From: UBA9676 sp036522155
GTDB taxonomy: Bacteria > Actinomycetota > Actinomycetes > Streptosporangiales > Streptosporangiaceae
Direction of reading: 5' to 3'
Assembly: GCA_036522155.1 (NCBI GenBank)
Contig: DATDGI010000451.1
Span: 1 to 16,040, forward strand
Length of the DNA: 16,040 nucleotides
Of this stretch, positions 1 through 6,922 are shown one piece after another. Position numbers and translations under genes: made by a program. Under the pieces are notes generated by a model, which had not been told where the DNA came from, did not search any database, and saw nothing but the letters and a program-made list of their open reading frames with translations. Every line of letters begins with the position of its first letter. The first letter of the stretch is position 1.

Positions 1-243
1 GGGCTGCTCGGGACGCCTACCTGCGGCCTCCAGCAGGACGCAAATCAAACCTGCTGGCTCCCCGCTTGGCTCCCGGAAGCGCCTGACCGCAGCCACGATC
101 CTCGACCAGCGACGCCGCAGCGCGCTGACCTGCGAGAACGACAGGTCATGCCAGCTCGCCGGATAAGATGACTTCTTGCCAACATTACAAGCGGTCAAAG
201 ATCAAATACGGAGACCAGAAATGGCCTCTGAGCTGCGAAAACG
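1..243. other. Left-edge region without a confident gene
   Basis: I see no confident gene here. On the minus strand a frame stays open from a TTG at 198 to the window edge (about 66 codons). It has no recognisable motif and no clear ribosome binding site, so I do not call it. Positions 55-76 hold one copy of a motif built of two GGCTCCC units, repeated at 393-414 on the other side of the tRNA fragment. If the tRNA fragment is an attachment site, this stretch would be the chromosome side, or a neighbouring element integrated at the same tRNA. Confidence 0.4.
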
Positions 244-285
244 TGGAGCTAAGGGGATTCGAACCCCTGACCTCTTGCATGCCAT
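244..285 (-). tRNA. tRNA-Ala(GGC) 3' fragment, putative att site
   Basis: Read on the minus strand, this is the 3' part of a tRNA-Ala: the anticodon loop ATGGCAT with anticodon GGC (279-285), the 3' anticodon stem GCAAG, a variable region, a T arm with GGTTCGAATCC, and an acceptor end AGCTCC plus discriminator A at 244. CCA is not encoded. Upstream of the anticodon loop homology stops: the 5' anticodon stem strand should be CTTGC but reads CCTGT, and no D arm or 5' acceptor strand follows. It is therefore not a functional tRNA gene. A boundary exactly at the anticodon loop is typical of attachment cores used by actinobacterial tyrosine integrases. By that logic the element would lie towards higher coordinates and the original chromosome towards lower ones. 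Confidence 0.75.
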
Positions 286-710
286 ACAGGCCCCGCCCAT
301 CGCCCGGCGGTGCCAGACGTCGCCCCGTGGGCTGTTTACCTGCAGCGACTCTGGCTGGCTGTGGCCAGGCGTCGCCTGGCAGCCGGCGCCGCTGGCTCCC
401 AACTTGGCTCCCAGAGAACCCCTTAGCGCCGCTAATGTTCGATCGATTCGAACACCCCGGGACGACGGACCGCTCCAACCAGCCCCGGCAGGAGCGACCG
501 AACATCCGCCTCTGCCGAAAGTAGTGTGTTACGTCAGCGCATTCTTTGCGCGGTTCAGCATGATCATTCGTTAACAGCTGATCATGCTGAACGTATTCGA
601 CCCAACCTTTGGCCCACCCCGGGCAGCGACGATCTAGACAAGTTGCCGATTCGGAGCTGCTCGGTGGCCGGGTCGGCGTCCGGTGGCAGATCCAGAATGA
701 CCAGTTCTGC
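286..710. other. Gene-free att-proximal region with dyads
   Basis: No supportable gene. The stretch contains the second copy of the double GGCTCCC motif (393-414), two adjacent dyads (TTAGC/GCTAA at 423-435 and GTTCGA/TCGAAC at 437-453), and the perfect inverted repeat at 553-592. No integrase or excisionase gene is visible, although one would be expected next to an attachment site. The open frames here cross in and out of the tRNA fragment and look like chance. Confidence 0.5.
553..592. repeat. Perfect 14-bp inverted repeat
   Basis: The arms GTTCAGCATGATCA (553-566) and TGATCATGCTGAAC (579-592) are perfect reverse complements around a 12-base spacer containing GTTAAC. Each arm itself contains the palindrome TGATCA. 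The repeat lies about 118 bases past the stop of the DUF4240 gene, so it could be a bidirectional terminator, but no T-run follows. A protein-binding dyad or a recombination-related site is equally possible. Confidence 0.7.
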
Positions 711-1331
711 TCAGGTGGAGCCGTTGGGCAGGTAGAGGGCGGAGAGCCGGGGCAGGCGGCGGCGTATTTGCTGTGCGTCATCGAAGTCGAAGTCCTCGCC
801 CATGTCCGCAGGGCTGTGGTGACTGTGCTGGCGCGAGTCGCGGTAGCGGCTCCAAGCGATGTTGAAGCCGTCCTTCTCGCCGGTGACCCGTTCGAAGGCG
901 TAGCGCGCGGCGTAGTTGACCTCTTCGCAGAACAGGTCACGGCCCCCGAAACGGTTCGCGTCATCGGCCACGACTGGATGGTCAGCCAGGCTGTCCGGGG
1001 AAGACGCCACCGTCTGGCACCACTCACGGCCTTGCGCGATGAGCCCTGCCCTGAAGTCCAGGAAACTGTCATCCGAGCAGCCGCCTGCGATGAGGTAGGC
1101 GGCTGCCCACACGTCCCATCGGTACAGGGCCGCGTGCACCTCGTCGAACCGTTCCTGGTATTCCAGGATGTCCTGCTGGGTGCAGGTAGCCAGGTAGTCG
1201 ACCAGCGCCCGGTCGAACCGCTTGTGCGGTCCGCTAGATGCCCGCGCTGTATCGATGATGTCCCAGAACGTGCCGATGTCCACGGCCGCATCATGCCATC
1301 GGGGCACGACATCCGTGGCCTGCGTGGCCAT
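711..1331 (-). CDS. DUF4240 domain protein
   Basis: The protein has the pattern of the DUF4240 family, whose function I do not know: near its N-terminus GTFWDIIDTA, then a helical stretch with FDRALVDYLA, the aromatic segment YRWDVWAAAYLI, and LDFRAGLIAQGREW, followed by an acidic C-terminal half. From the ATG at 1331 it is 206 residues. The frame stays open to a TTG at 1397, only four bases after the stop of the upstream small ORF, and a GTG at 1283 would place the start right at the conserved domain. None of the three has a good ribosome binding site, so the start is uncertain. No signal peptide or membrane segment is seen. It is the last gene of a minus-strand run behind the IclR regulator. 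Confidence 0.8.
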   Translation of the reverse strand: MATQATDVVPRWHDAAVDIGTFWDIIDTARASSGPHKRFDRALVDYLATCTQQDILEYQERFDEVHAALYRWDVWAAAYLIAGGCSDDSFLDFRAGLIAQGREWCQTVASSPDSLADHPVVADDANRFGGRDLFCEEVNYAARYAFERVTGEKDGFNIAWSRYRDSRQHSHHSPADMGEDFDFDDAQQIRRRLPRLSALYLPNGST

Positions 1332-1401
1332 GAGCTGGACGGATGCGGGGGGCAGGCCCGGCGGCCGGTCTGTGCCCTCTTCCGTCGTCGCCAGCAAGTC
1401 G

Positions 1402-1732
1402 TTAGACGTGGTCGTGTGGTTCGCGAGTGTCTACGCGGCGCAGGAGGTGCCTGGCGGCCTTTGTGGCTTCGGCTGCGGCCTGCCGTGCGAGGAGGCTGGC
1501 GACGTTCAGCGGGATACTGGCCGGATGCGGGGCGGGCTGGCCTGAAGTCGTCGAAGGGTCCGGTTTCCTCGACGGTCGGCAGGTCAGCCGGTATGTGGAC
1601 CCGGAAGCCGCCGAAGCTCGTGGTGATGTCCTGGAGTTCGTACCGCCGTTCCGGCTTGGCGCCGATATGGGAGGTCAGGCACAGCACGATTCCCAGTTCG
1701 GCGCCGACGACCGCCACCGCAGCCGGGAACAT
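1402..1732 (-). pseudogene. Frameshifted small hypothetical ORF
   Basis: Two coding-looking segments in different frames lie end to end. The first starts at ATG 1732 and reads MFPAAVAVVGAELGIVLC, continuing through TTSFGGFRVHIPADLPTVEE with mostly G/C third positions, until about 1545. The second, in the +1 frame, reads ASIPLNVASLLARQAAAEA and ends at TAA 1402-1404. The second frame has no ATG, GTG or TTG after its preceding stop, so it cannot be a separate gene. A single lost or gained base around 1515-1550 would join them into one protein of roughly 110 residues. I recognise no family. It sits 21 bases after the IclR stop and just before the DUF4240 gene, which suggests a former operon member. 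A sequencing error is the alternative. Confidence 0.45.
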
Positions 1733-1753
1733 ACGCTACAGCCGTGGCTGCGA

Positions 1754-2521
1754 TCAGGTGTTGAGCGCGGCGCTGATGCTGGCGCAGTGGGCCTGGATCT
1801 GTTTGCCGAGGCCGGTGAGGTCTAGCTGGTGCATGCGGTCGCTAAGGCCGGAAACGGAGATCGCCCACCCGGGCCGGCGATCTGTGCCGCAGATGGCGGC
1901 GGCCACGCAGGTGAGGCCGGTTTCGTTCTCTTCCTCGTCGGTGGCGAATCCGCGCTGCTCGATGGCGTCGAGCTCGGCTTCGAGGCGGCGGCGCGCGGTG
2001 ATGGTGTTTTGGGTGAATTGCTGGTAAGGCTCTGGGCCGAGCAGCAGTTCGCGCATTGCCGGGGGCGACGAAGCAAGCACAGCCTTGCCCAGCGCACTCC
2101 CGTGTGCGGCGACGGTCTGGCCCAGCGACGGTAGGCTGCGCAGCGAGTATCGGCCCTCCAGCACCAGCTCGTATACGAGCCTGCCGCCCTGCACACCAAC
2201 CAGGTTGACCGTCTCACCGGTTCGGTTGCGCAGCTTTGCCATGACCGGCTCGGCCAGCAGCGCGATCGCCGAGCTGGTGGCCCGCGCCGCGAGGGACCGG
2301 GAGGCGGGGCCGAGCCGGTAGGTGTGGCTGGCGGGCACATGCTCGGCGAATCCACGTGATCGCAGTGTCTCCAGGACGCGGAACATCGTGGTGCGCGAGG
2401 TGCCAAGCTCGCTGGCCAGCTCGGCCAACCGGGCTTCTCCGCGCTGGGCGATGAGCTCAAGCACGGCCAGTCCCCGGTCCAGCGAGCCGAGGGTGCCCTG
2501 CGTGGTCGCTCTGCCGGGCAC
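1754..2521 (-). CDS. IclR family transcriptional regulator
   Basis: A 255-residue IclR-type regulator. The N-terminal winged helix-turn-helix starts at about residue 10 with LGSLDRGLAVLELIA and continues through LAELASELGTSRTTMFRVLE. The effector-binding domain follows, with the family-typical run HGSALGKAVLA, a segment ending RGFATDEEENETGLTCVAAA, and SGLSDRM near the C-terminus. I chose GTG 2521 because GAGG lies six to seven bases upstream and the length then fits the family. A longer frame from TTG 2596 has no such support and would run through the intergenic AT-rich region. The gene is divergent from the creatininase/creatinase cluster with a 117-bp spacer holding a palindrome, so it probably controls that cluster and itself. 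The effector is inferred, not seen; a guanidino compound is plausible. Confidence 0.9.
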   Translation of the reverse strand: MPGRATTQGTLGSLDRGLAVLELIAQRGEARLAELASELGTSRTTMFRVLETLRSRGFAEHVPASHTYRLGPASRSLAARATSSAIALLAEPVMAKLRNRTGETVNLVGVQGGRLVYELVLEGRYSLRSLPSLGQTVAAHGSALGKAVLASSPPAMRELLLGPEPYQQFTQNTITARRRLEAELDAIEQRGFATDEEENETGLTCVAAAICGTDRRPGWAISVSGLSDRMHQLDLTGLGKQIQAHCASISAALNT

Positions 2522-2597
2522 GCCCCACCTCGCTTCCCTGCTTGTTGACCTGGGATCATTCCCGCCTTTAACCTGATGTAACACTATAAGATTCAAT

Positions 2598-2618
2598 TTG
2601 TTTCATTATACGGAACAA
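2598..2618. promoter_or_regulatory. Putative IclR operator in divergent spacer
   Basis: An imperfect 21-bp palindrome centred on 2608, with arms TTGTTTC (2598-2604) and GGAACAA (2612-2618). Eight of ten base pairs are symmetric. On the minus strand it reads TTGTTCCGTATAAT, which resembles the GTTCCG-type half-sites of IclR-family operators. It is the most AT-rich part of the spacer between the IclR gene and the metallophosphoesterase gene, with -10-like boxes nearby: TATAAG at 2585 on plus and TATAAT within the palindrome on minus. Confidence 0.55.
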
Positions 2619-2638
2619 CTTCAAGGACACACGCTACG

Positions 2639-3598
2639 GTGGTACGGCGGCGTATCTATTTCGTCTCCGACGTGCACGCGTCGGAGCGATGCTGGCTGAA
2701 GTTCCTCGCCGCACCTAAGTTCTACGAGGCCGACACGGTGATCGTCGGTGGCGACATCACTGGCAAATTCGTGGTGCCGATCATCGCCCAGCCGCACGGC
2801 AGCTGGACCGTGCAGAACTTCCTCGGCCGCAAGTGGCAGGTGACCACACGCGACGAACTGGCCAGGCTGAAGGCGCAGATCGCCGACACGGGCCAGTACG
2901 CGTTCGAAACCACGCCCGAGGAGCACGCCCAGTACGAGGGTGACCAGCCCAGGATCGACGAGTTGTTCCGTACGCTGGCGCTGGAGCGGGTGCGCCGCTG
3001 GGTCGGCATGGCTGAGGACAAGCTCGGCCCGAACGGCGTCAGCGTGCTGGTCAGCGGCGGCAATGACGACTTCTACGAGGTGGATGCGGCGCTCGCCGCC
3101 TCCAGCCTGATCCAGAACCCCGACGGCACAGTCCTGGATCTCGGCGACGGGTTCCAGATCATGGGGATCGGCTACGGCAACCCGACACCGTGGAACTGCC
3201 CGCGCGACATCCCCGAGCCTGAGCTGGCCGCCAAGATCGCCGCAGTCGCGGACACCGTCGAGCGGCCCGACCGGACGATCTTCAACTTGCACGTCCCCCC
3301 ATACGGGAGCGGTCTGGATTTCGCGCCCGAACTGGACAGTGAGCTGCGCATGGTGATGTCAGGCGCGGGACCGCAGATGATCCCGGTCGGCAGCACCGCT
3401 GTCCGCGACGCAATCATGCGCTACCAGCCCCTCCTCGGGCTGCACGGCCACATCCACGAATCCCGCGGAATCCGCAAGCTGGGCCACAGTACGGTGGCCA
3501 ATCCGGGAAGCGAGTACGGGGAGGGCGTCCTTGACGGCGTCCTGATCGAGCTTGACTCACGCAAAGGGATCGTGGACATCCAGCTGACATCCGGGTGA
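2639..3598 (+). CDS. Metallophosphoesterase (calcineurin-like)
   Basis: A 319-residue cytoplasmic protein with the full metal-ligand set of the calcineurin-like phosphoesterases: DVH (D11, H13), GGDITG (D39), GGNDD (N142, D143), a histidine in NLHVPPYG (H218) and the terminal GLHGHIH motif (H271, H273). These bind two metal ions and hydrolyse phosphate mono- or diesters; the substrate cannot be read from sequence. Start GTG 2639 has a weak AAGGA about 12 bases upstream. It is the first gene of the plus-strand cluster, 31 bases before the permease gene. A phosphoesterase is not part of the known creatinine pathway, so it may act on a phosphorylated or nucleotide-linked substrate, perhaps with the nucleotidyltransferase-like protein downstream. 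Family is sure, role is not. Confidence 0.88.
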   Translation: MVRRRIYFVSDVHASERCWLKFLAAPKFYEADTVIVGGDITGKFVVPIIAQPHGSWTVQNFLGRKWQVTTRDELARLKAQIADTGQYAFETTPEEHAQYEGDQPRIDELFRTLALERVRRWVGMAEDKLGPNGVSVLVSGGNDDFYEVDAALAASSLIQNPDGTVLDLGDGFQIMGIGYGNPTPWNCPRDIPEPELAAKIAAVADTVERPDRTIFNLHVPPYGSGLDFAPELDSELRMVMSGAGPQMIPVGSTAVRDAIMRYQPLLGLHGHIHESRGIRKLGHSTVANPGSEYGEGVLDGVLIELDSRKGIVDIQLTSG

Positions 3599-3629
3599 AG
3601 ACCAGCCCGGCGAGTAAGAGGAGCCACCG

Positions 3630-5201
3630 ATGGATTCGACAGAGCCGAAAGTCGTCGCGGTACCCGGGGTCTTCACCCGCGCGAGCTCCGGGCTGGTCCG
3701 GCAGGTGTCGACCAGCGACACCGTCTACTACGGTGCCATGGCGATCACGATCGCCTACATGGTGTTCATCGTGACCGCCTGGCCGTCCTACCCGGGATCA
3801 TCGATGGAGCTGGCCACGCTGCTGGTCATAATCGGCGGGGTGCTGCTCGGCGTGGTCTATGCCCTGTTCGCCTCGGTCTACCCGCGCTCAGGCGGGGAGT
3901 ATGTCTTCCTGTCCCGGGTGGTGCACCCTTCGGTTGGCTTCGTGGTCAGCTTCGTCCAGGCGTTCTGGTATGCGTTCTACTTTGGGCTGAACGGAGCGTT
4001 TTTCGCGATTTACGGGCTCGCCCCGCTGTTCATCGTGCTGGGCCTTCAGTGGCACAGCTCGGGGCTGACCAGCGCCGGGACGTGGTTTTCCAGCCACAAC
4101 GGCATCTTCATCATGGGCTCGCTCATGGTCGTGTTCATCGGCTACATGGTCTACCGGGGGATGCGCGGCTTCTTCCGTATGCAGCGGTGGGCGGGGCTGT
4201 TCGGGCTGGGCAGCGTGGTGCTGACCATCGTGCTGATGATCCTGGGGACAACGGGTGTGCTCCATTTCCCGGCGAACTTCAACGCCATCGCCGGGCACGG
4301 TGCCTACGCCGCGGTCGCGAGGGCCGGGTCGGTGCCGGCCTTCGGCTGGGTGCCGACGTTCTACTTCATGGTCTGGCCCGCGTTCTCCATCCTGTTCTCG
4401 GTGAACATGGTCTCGTTCAGCGGCGAGGTGAAGAACTTCCGGCGCGGCCCGCTGATCGGCATCGTCGGGTCGATGATCGTCACCGGCGTGCTGATGATCG
4501 TGATGATGTACTACGGGCGGGGTGCGTTCGGCACCAGGTTCCTGCAGGCGGCGCCGACATCGTCGAAATTGCCTGTGCCGCCGTTCCTGAACGTGTTCGC
4601 CTCGATCCTGGGAAACAACGGGTTCCTCACCATCCTGATCAGCCTGTGGGTGGTGTTCGTCATCCCGTTCGCGCTGGGCAGCAACGTCATCTACTCGTCG
4701 AGGGCGATGCTCGCATGGGGCCTGGACGGGGTTGCGCCGGGCCCGTTCGCGAATGTGTCGGAACGCAGGCACACGCCCGTATTCGCGATCGTCACGCTGG
4801 TGGTACTGGCCGAGGTGGCGCTGGCTATCTTCACTTACACCACGTGGGTGGTGATCCTGTCCGGCTTCCTCGGCTTCGCGCTCGCGTTCCTGGTGGTCTG
4901 CATCACCGGGATCTTCTTCCCGTTCACACATCGGCAGACAATGGAGCGCTCACCCGCGAACATTAAGGTCGCCGGGATCCCGCTGATGACGATCTGCGGG
5001 GTGCTCGCCGTGCCGTTCATCGGCTTCATCGCCTACCGGACCGCCACGGACAAGGCACTGGGCGCGAACGCGCACATTTCGCTGATCATCAACGGGATAT
5101 TGATCGTCGCCGGCTTCGGCTGGTTCTATGCGCTGCGGTGGTACCGCAAGAGCCGCGGGATAGATGTCGACCGGCGGTTCAAGGAGATCCCGATCGAATG
5201 A
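3630..5201 (+). CDS. APC superfamily amino acid/amine permease
   Basis: A 523-residue integral membrane protein with about 12 to 14 hydrophobic segments, starting after a cytoplasmic N-terminus of about 30 residues. The hallmark of the amino acid-polyamine-organocation superfamily, SVYPRSGGEYVFLSR, follows the second membrane segment at about residues 82-96. GEVKNFRRGP at the end of a middle helix is also family-like. ATG 3630 is preceded by GAGGAG about eight bases upstream, an excellent ribosome binding site. Transport is usually proton or substrate gradient driven. From its position between the phosphoesterase and the creatininase cluster I infer uptake of creatinine, creatine or a related guanidino compound. 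Specificity is not readable from sequence. Confidence 0.9.
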   Translation: MDSTEPKVVAVPGVFTRASSGLVRQVSTSDTVYYGAMAITIAYMVFIVTAWPSYPGSSMELATLLVIIGGVLLGVVYALFASVYPRSGGEYVFLSRVVHPSVGFVVSFVQAFWYAFYFGLNGAFFAIYGLAPLFIVLGLQWHSSGLTSAGTWFSSHNGIFIMGSLMVVFIGYMVYRGMRGFFRMQRWAGLFGLGSVVLTIVLMILGTTGVLHFPANFNAIAGHGAYAAVARAGSVPAFGWVPTFYFMVWPAFSILFSVNMVSFSGEVKNFRRGPLIGIVGSMIVTGVLMIVMMYYGRGAFGTRFLQAAPTSSKLPVPPFLNVFASILGNNGFLTILISLWVVFVIPFALGSNVIYSSRAMLAWGLDGVAPGPFANVSERRHTPVFAIVTLVVLAEVALAIFTYTTWVVILSGFLGFALAFLVVCITGIFFPFTHRQTMERSPANIKVAGIPLMTICGVLAVPFIGFIAYRTATDKALGANAHISLIINGILIVAGFGWFYALRWYRKSRGIDVDRRFKEIPIE

Positions 5202-5267
5202 CCTGCGATCCAGAACGCCCGCCCCCATCGTTACCGCGTGGCAAACGATGCCCGGGGAGGGAATGAC

Positions 5268-6074
5268 ATGAACGTGCCAGGTGCCGTACAACCGCTCCTG
5301 CAGGAGGCAGACCAGCTGCTGGGCGAGGCGTCCCGGCGCGGGCTGGTGCTGCGGCTCGCCGGCTCCGCCGGTGTGCTGCGCCACTGTGACAACTGCCGCG
5401 ATGCCGCTAGTGCCCTTGGCCGGGAGCCGCCACTCGACCTGGACTTCTTCGCCTACCGCAAGCAGCAGCGCGAACTCGGCCGGATGTTCACCAGCCTTGG
5501 TTACCGGGCCGACCCCTCGGTCGCATACAGCCAGGAGTACGGCATCGACCGGCTTATCTACCTGGGGCACGGGGCGGCGGCCAAGGTCGATATCTTCCTC
5601 GACACGCTGCGGATGTCGCACACCATCCAGTTCAAGGGACGCCTGAATGGACCCGGCCCGACCGCCCTGCCCGCCTACCTGCTGCTGGCGAAACTTCAGA
5701 TCCACGAAATCACCGAGAAGGACATCAAGGACATCGCCGCGCTGCTCGCCTCCCATCCGCTCGGCGACGGCTCAGACAGCTCGATCGATTCACGGCATGT
5801 GACCGGTCTGATGGCTCATGACTGGGGCCTGTGTCACACAACGCTGGGGAATCTCACCATTGCCGAACGACTGCTGGCCGGGTGGACGCCAGCGGGCGGC
5901 GTCGTAGCGGCCGCCACGGCACGGGTTCAGGAACTGCGGCAGCAGATCGAGGTTGAGCCGAAGTCGCTGCGGTGGAAGGCACGGGCCAAGATGGGCACTC
6001 GGGTGCGCTGGTATGAGGACGTCGGCGACGCCGAACAGCAGGGCCAAGGCGACGCCGGCCTGCGGGAGAGGTGA
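5268..6074 (+). CDS. Nucleotidyltransferase-like protein (MNT/AbiEii type)
   Basis: A 268-residue protein resembling the MNT-fold nucleotidyltransferases often annotated AbiEii-like. It has RLAGSAGVL (the GS loop), PLDLDFF (the DxD metal-binding pair) and a third acidic strand AKVDIFLD, followed by a helical part with LLLAKLQIHEITEKDIKDI. These residues suggest transfer of a nucleotide to a small molecule or macromolecule. ATG 5268 follows GGGGAGG with seven bases between; a GTG at 5238 in the same frame lacks such a site. It ends in a GTGA overlap with the creatininase gene, implying co-translation. No antitoxin-like partner (AbiEi) lies beside it, so I doubt a toxin role. Its place in a catabolic operon is unusual. 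Confidence 0.65.
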   Translation: MNVPGAVQPLLQEADQLLGEASRRGLVLRLAGSAGVLRHCDNCRDAASALGREPPLDLDFFAYRKQQRELGRMFTSLGYRADPSVAYSQEYGIDRLIYLGHGAAAKVDIFLDTLRMSHTIQFKGRLNGPGPTALPAYLLLAKLQIHEITEKDIKDIAALLASHPLGDGSDSSIDSRHVTGLMAHDWGLCHTTLGNLTIAERLLAGWTPAGGVVAAATARVQELRQQIEVEPKSLRWKARAKMGTRVRWYEDVGDAEQQGQGDAGLRER

Positions 6075-6922
6075 CGACAGCCATGGCTGAGGACGGCCAG
6101 GACCTGCTGCTCGAGCACATGACGTGGAACCAGGCGCAGGCCGCACAGGATCAGGGGCGCGTCCTGATCATCCCGGTCGGGGCCATCGAGCAGCACGGCC
6201 CGCACCTGCCGCTGGGTGCAGACGCGATCGTGGCCTTCGAGCTGGCCCGCCGGGTCGCCCGGCGTCAGGGCGCCGTCGTCGCGCCCGCGATGTACTACGC
6301 GGCACGGTCGTCCCCGCGAAGTGGCGGCGGCGGGCGCAGCTTCCCCGGATCCACCGGCGTCACCGGGCAGACGCTGATCAGCGTGATCCGGGACGTGACC
6401 AGCGAGTTCTTCCGCACCGGGTTCCGCCGCATCGCCTACCTGAACGGCCACTACGAGAACTCCTCCCTCGCCTACGAAGCGCTGACCCAGGCGACCGACC
6501 CGTGCCCGCAGACGTCCAAGGCGATCCTGGTCAACTGGTGGGAACAGATCCAGCCGGAAGACATCGGCCGGATCTTCGGCGACGACTTCCCCGGATGGGA
6601 GGCCGAGCACGCCGGGGTCGCGGAAACCTCCCTGATGGAAGAACTGCGCCCGGACCTGGTCCGCACCGCGCTCAAGGGCCAAGGCGGCGTGCCACGCGTG
6701 GTCTCCTATGAGATCTTCCCACCGCCCGGGGACGTGATCCCGCCAACCGGAGTCCCGTGGCGGTCCGACCGTGCCTCACCCGAGGTCGGCCGCTACCTCG
6801 CCGGTGTGCTTGCCGACCGCATCAGCGGCATCCTCGGCCACGAGTTCCCCCCACCCGCGGACGGCATCCCGGCGTCGCCGGTGACCACCGCCGACAACGA
6901 GGTGGCGCCCAGTGGCAGCTGA
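6071..6922 (+). CDS. Creatininase (creatinine amidohydrolase)
   Basis: Creatininase opens the creatinine ring to give creatine, using two metal ions. Numbered from GTG 6071, the protein has GAIEQHGPHLPLGAD (E40, H42, D51), the loop SGGGGRSFPGSTG, LNGHYENSS (H127, E129) and GWEAEHAGVAETSLM (W176, H180). These match the metal ligands and catalytic Trp/His of the Pseudomonas enzyme as I recall it. The similarity extends to the segment YEIFPP, so this looks like a true creatininase and not a distant member such as MftE. Length is 283 residues, slightly longer than usual, with a C-terminal tail. Start is either GTG 6071, overlapping the previous stop, or ATG 6083; a GGGAGAG lies just before both. 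It overlaps the aminotransferase gene by 11 bases. Confidence 0.85.
   Translation: MTTAMAEDGQDLLLEHMTWNQAQAAQDQGRVLIIPVGAIEQHGPHLPLGADAIVAFELARRVARRQGAVVAPAMYYAARSSPRSGGGGRSFPGSTGVTGQTLISVIRDVTSEFFRTGFRRIAYLNGHYENSSLAYEALTQATDPCPQTSKAILVNWWEQIQPEDIGRIFGDDFPGWEAEHAGVAETSLMEELRPDLVRTALKGQGGVPRVVSYEIFPPPGDVIPPTGVPWRSDRASPEVGRYLAGVLADRISGILGHEFPPPADGIPASPVTTADNEVAPSGS

Noticed and set aside
1..198. Possible partial minus-strand gene at the left edge
   Set aside because: About 66 codons from a TTG without a ribosome binding site or recognisable motif; too weak to call.
244..320. Intact tRNA gene on the minus strand
   Set aside because: The 5' anticodon stem, D arm and 5' acceptor strand are missing, so only a fragment is called.
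185..1732. Long minus-strand open frame of 515 codons
   Set aside because: Only its first 60 or so codons look coding. The rest is the Arg/Ser/Thr-rich shadow of the DUF4240 gene and runs through the tRNA fragment.
3888..4931. Minus-strand 347-codon frame opposite the permease
   Set aside because: It is rich in His, Arg, Asp and Glu, the usual shadow of a membrane protein gene on the other strand; the permease frame has clear family motifs and a ribosome binding site.
5268..6074. AbiE-type toxin-antitoxin or phage defence system
   Set aside because: Only the nucleotidyltransferase-like half is present, no antitoxin gene is adjacent, and the gene is embedded in a catabolic operon.
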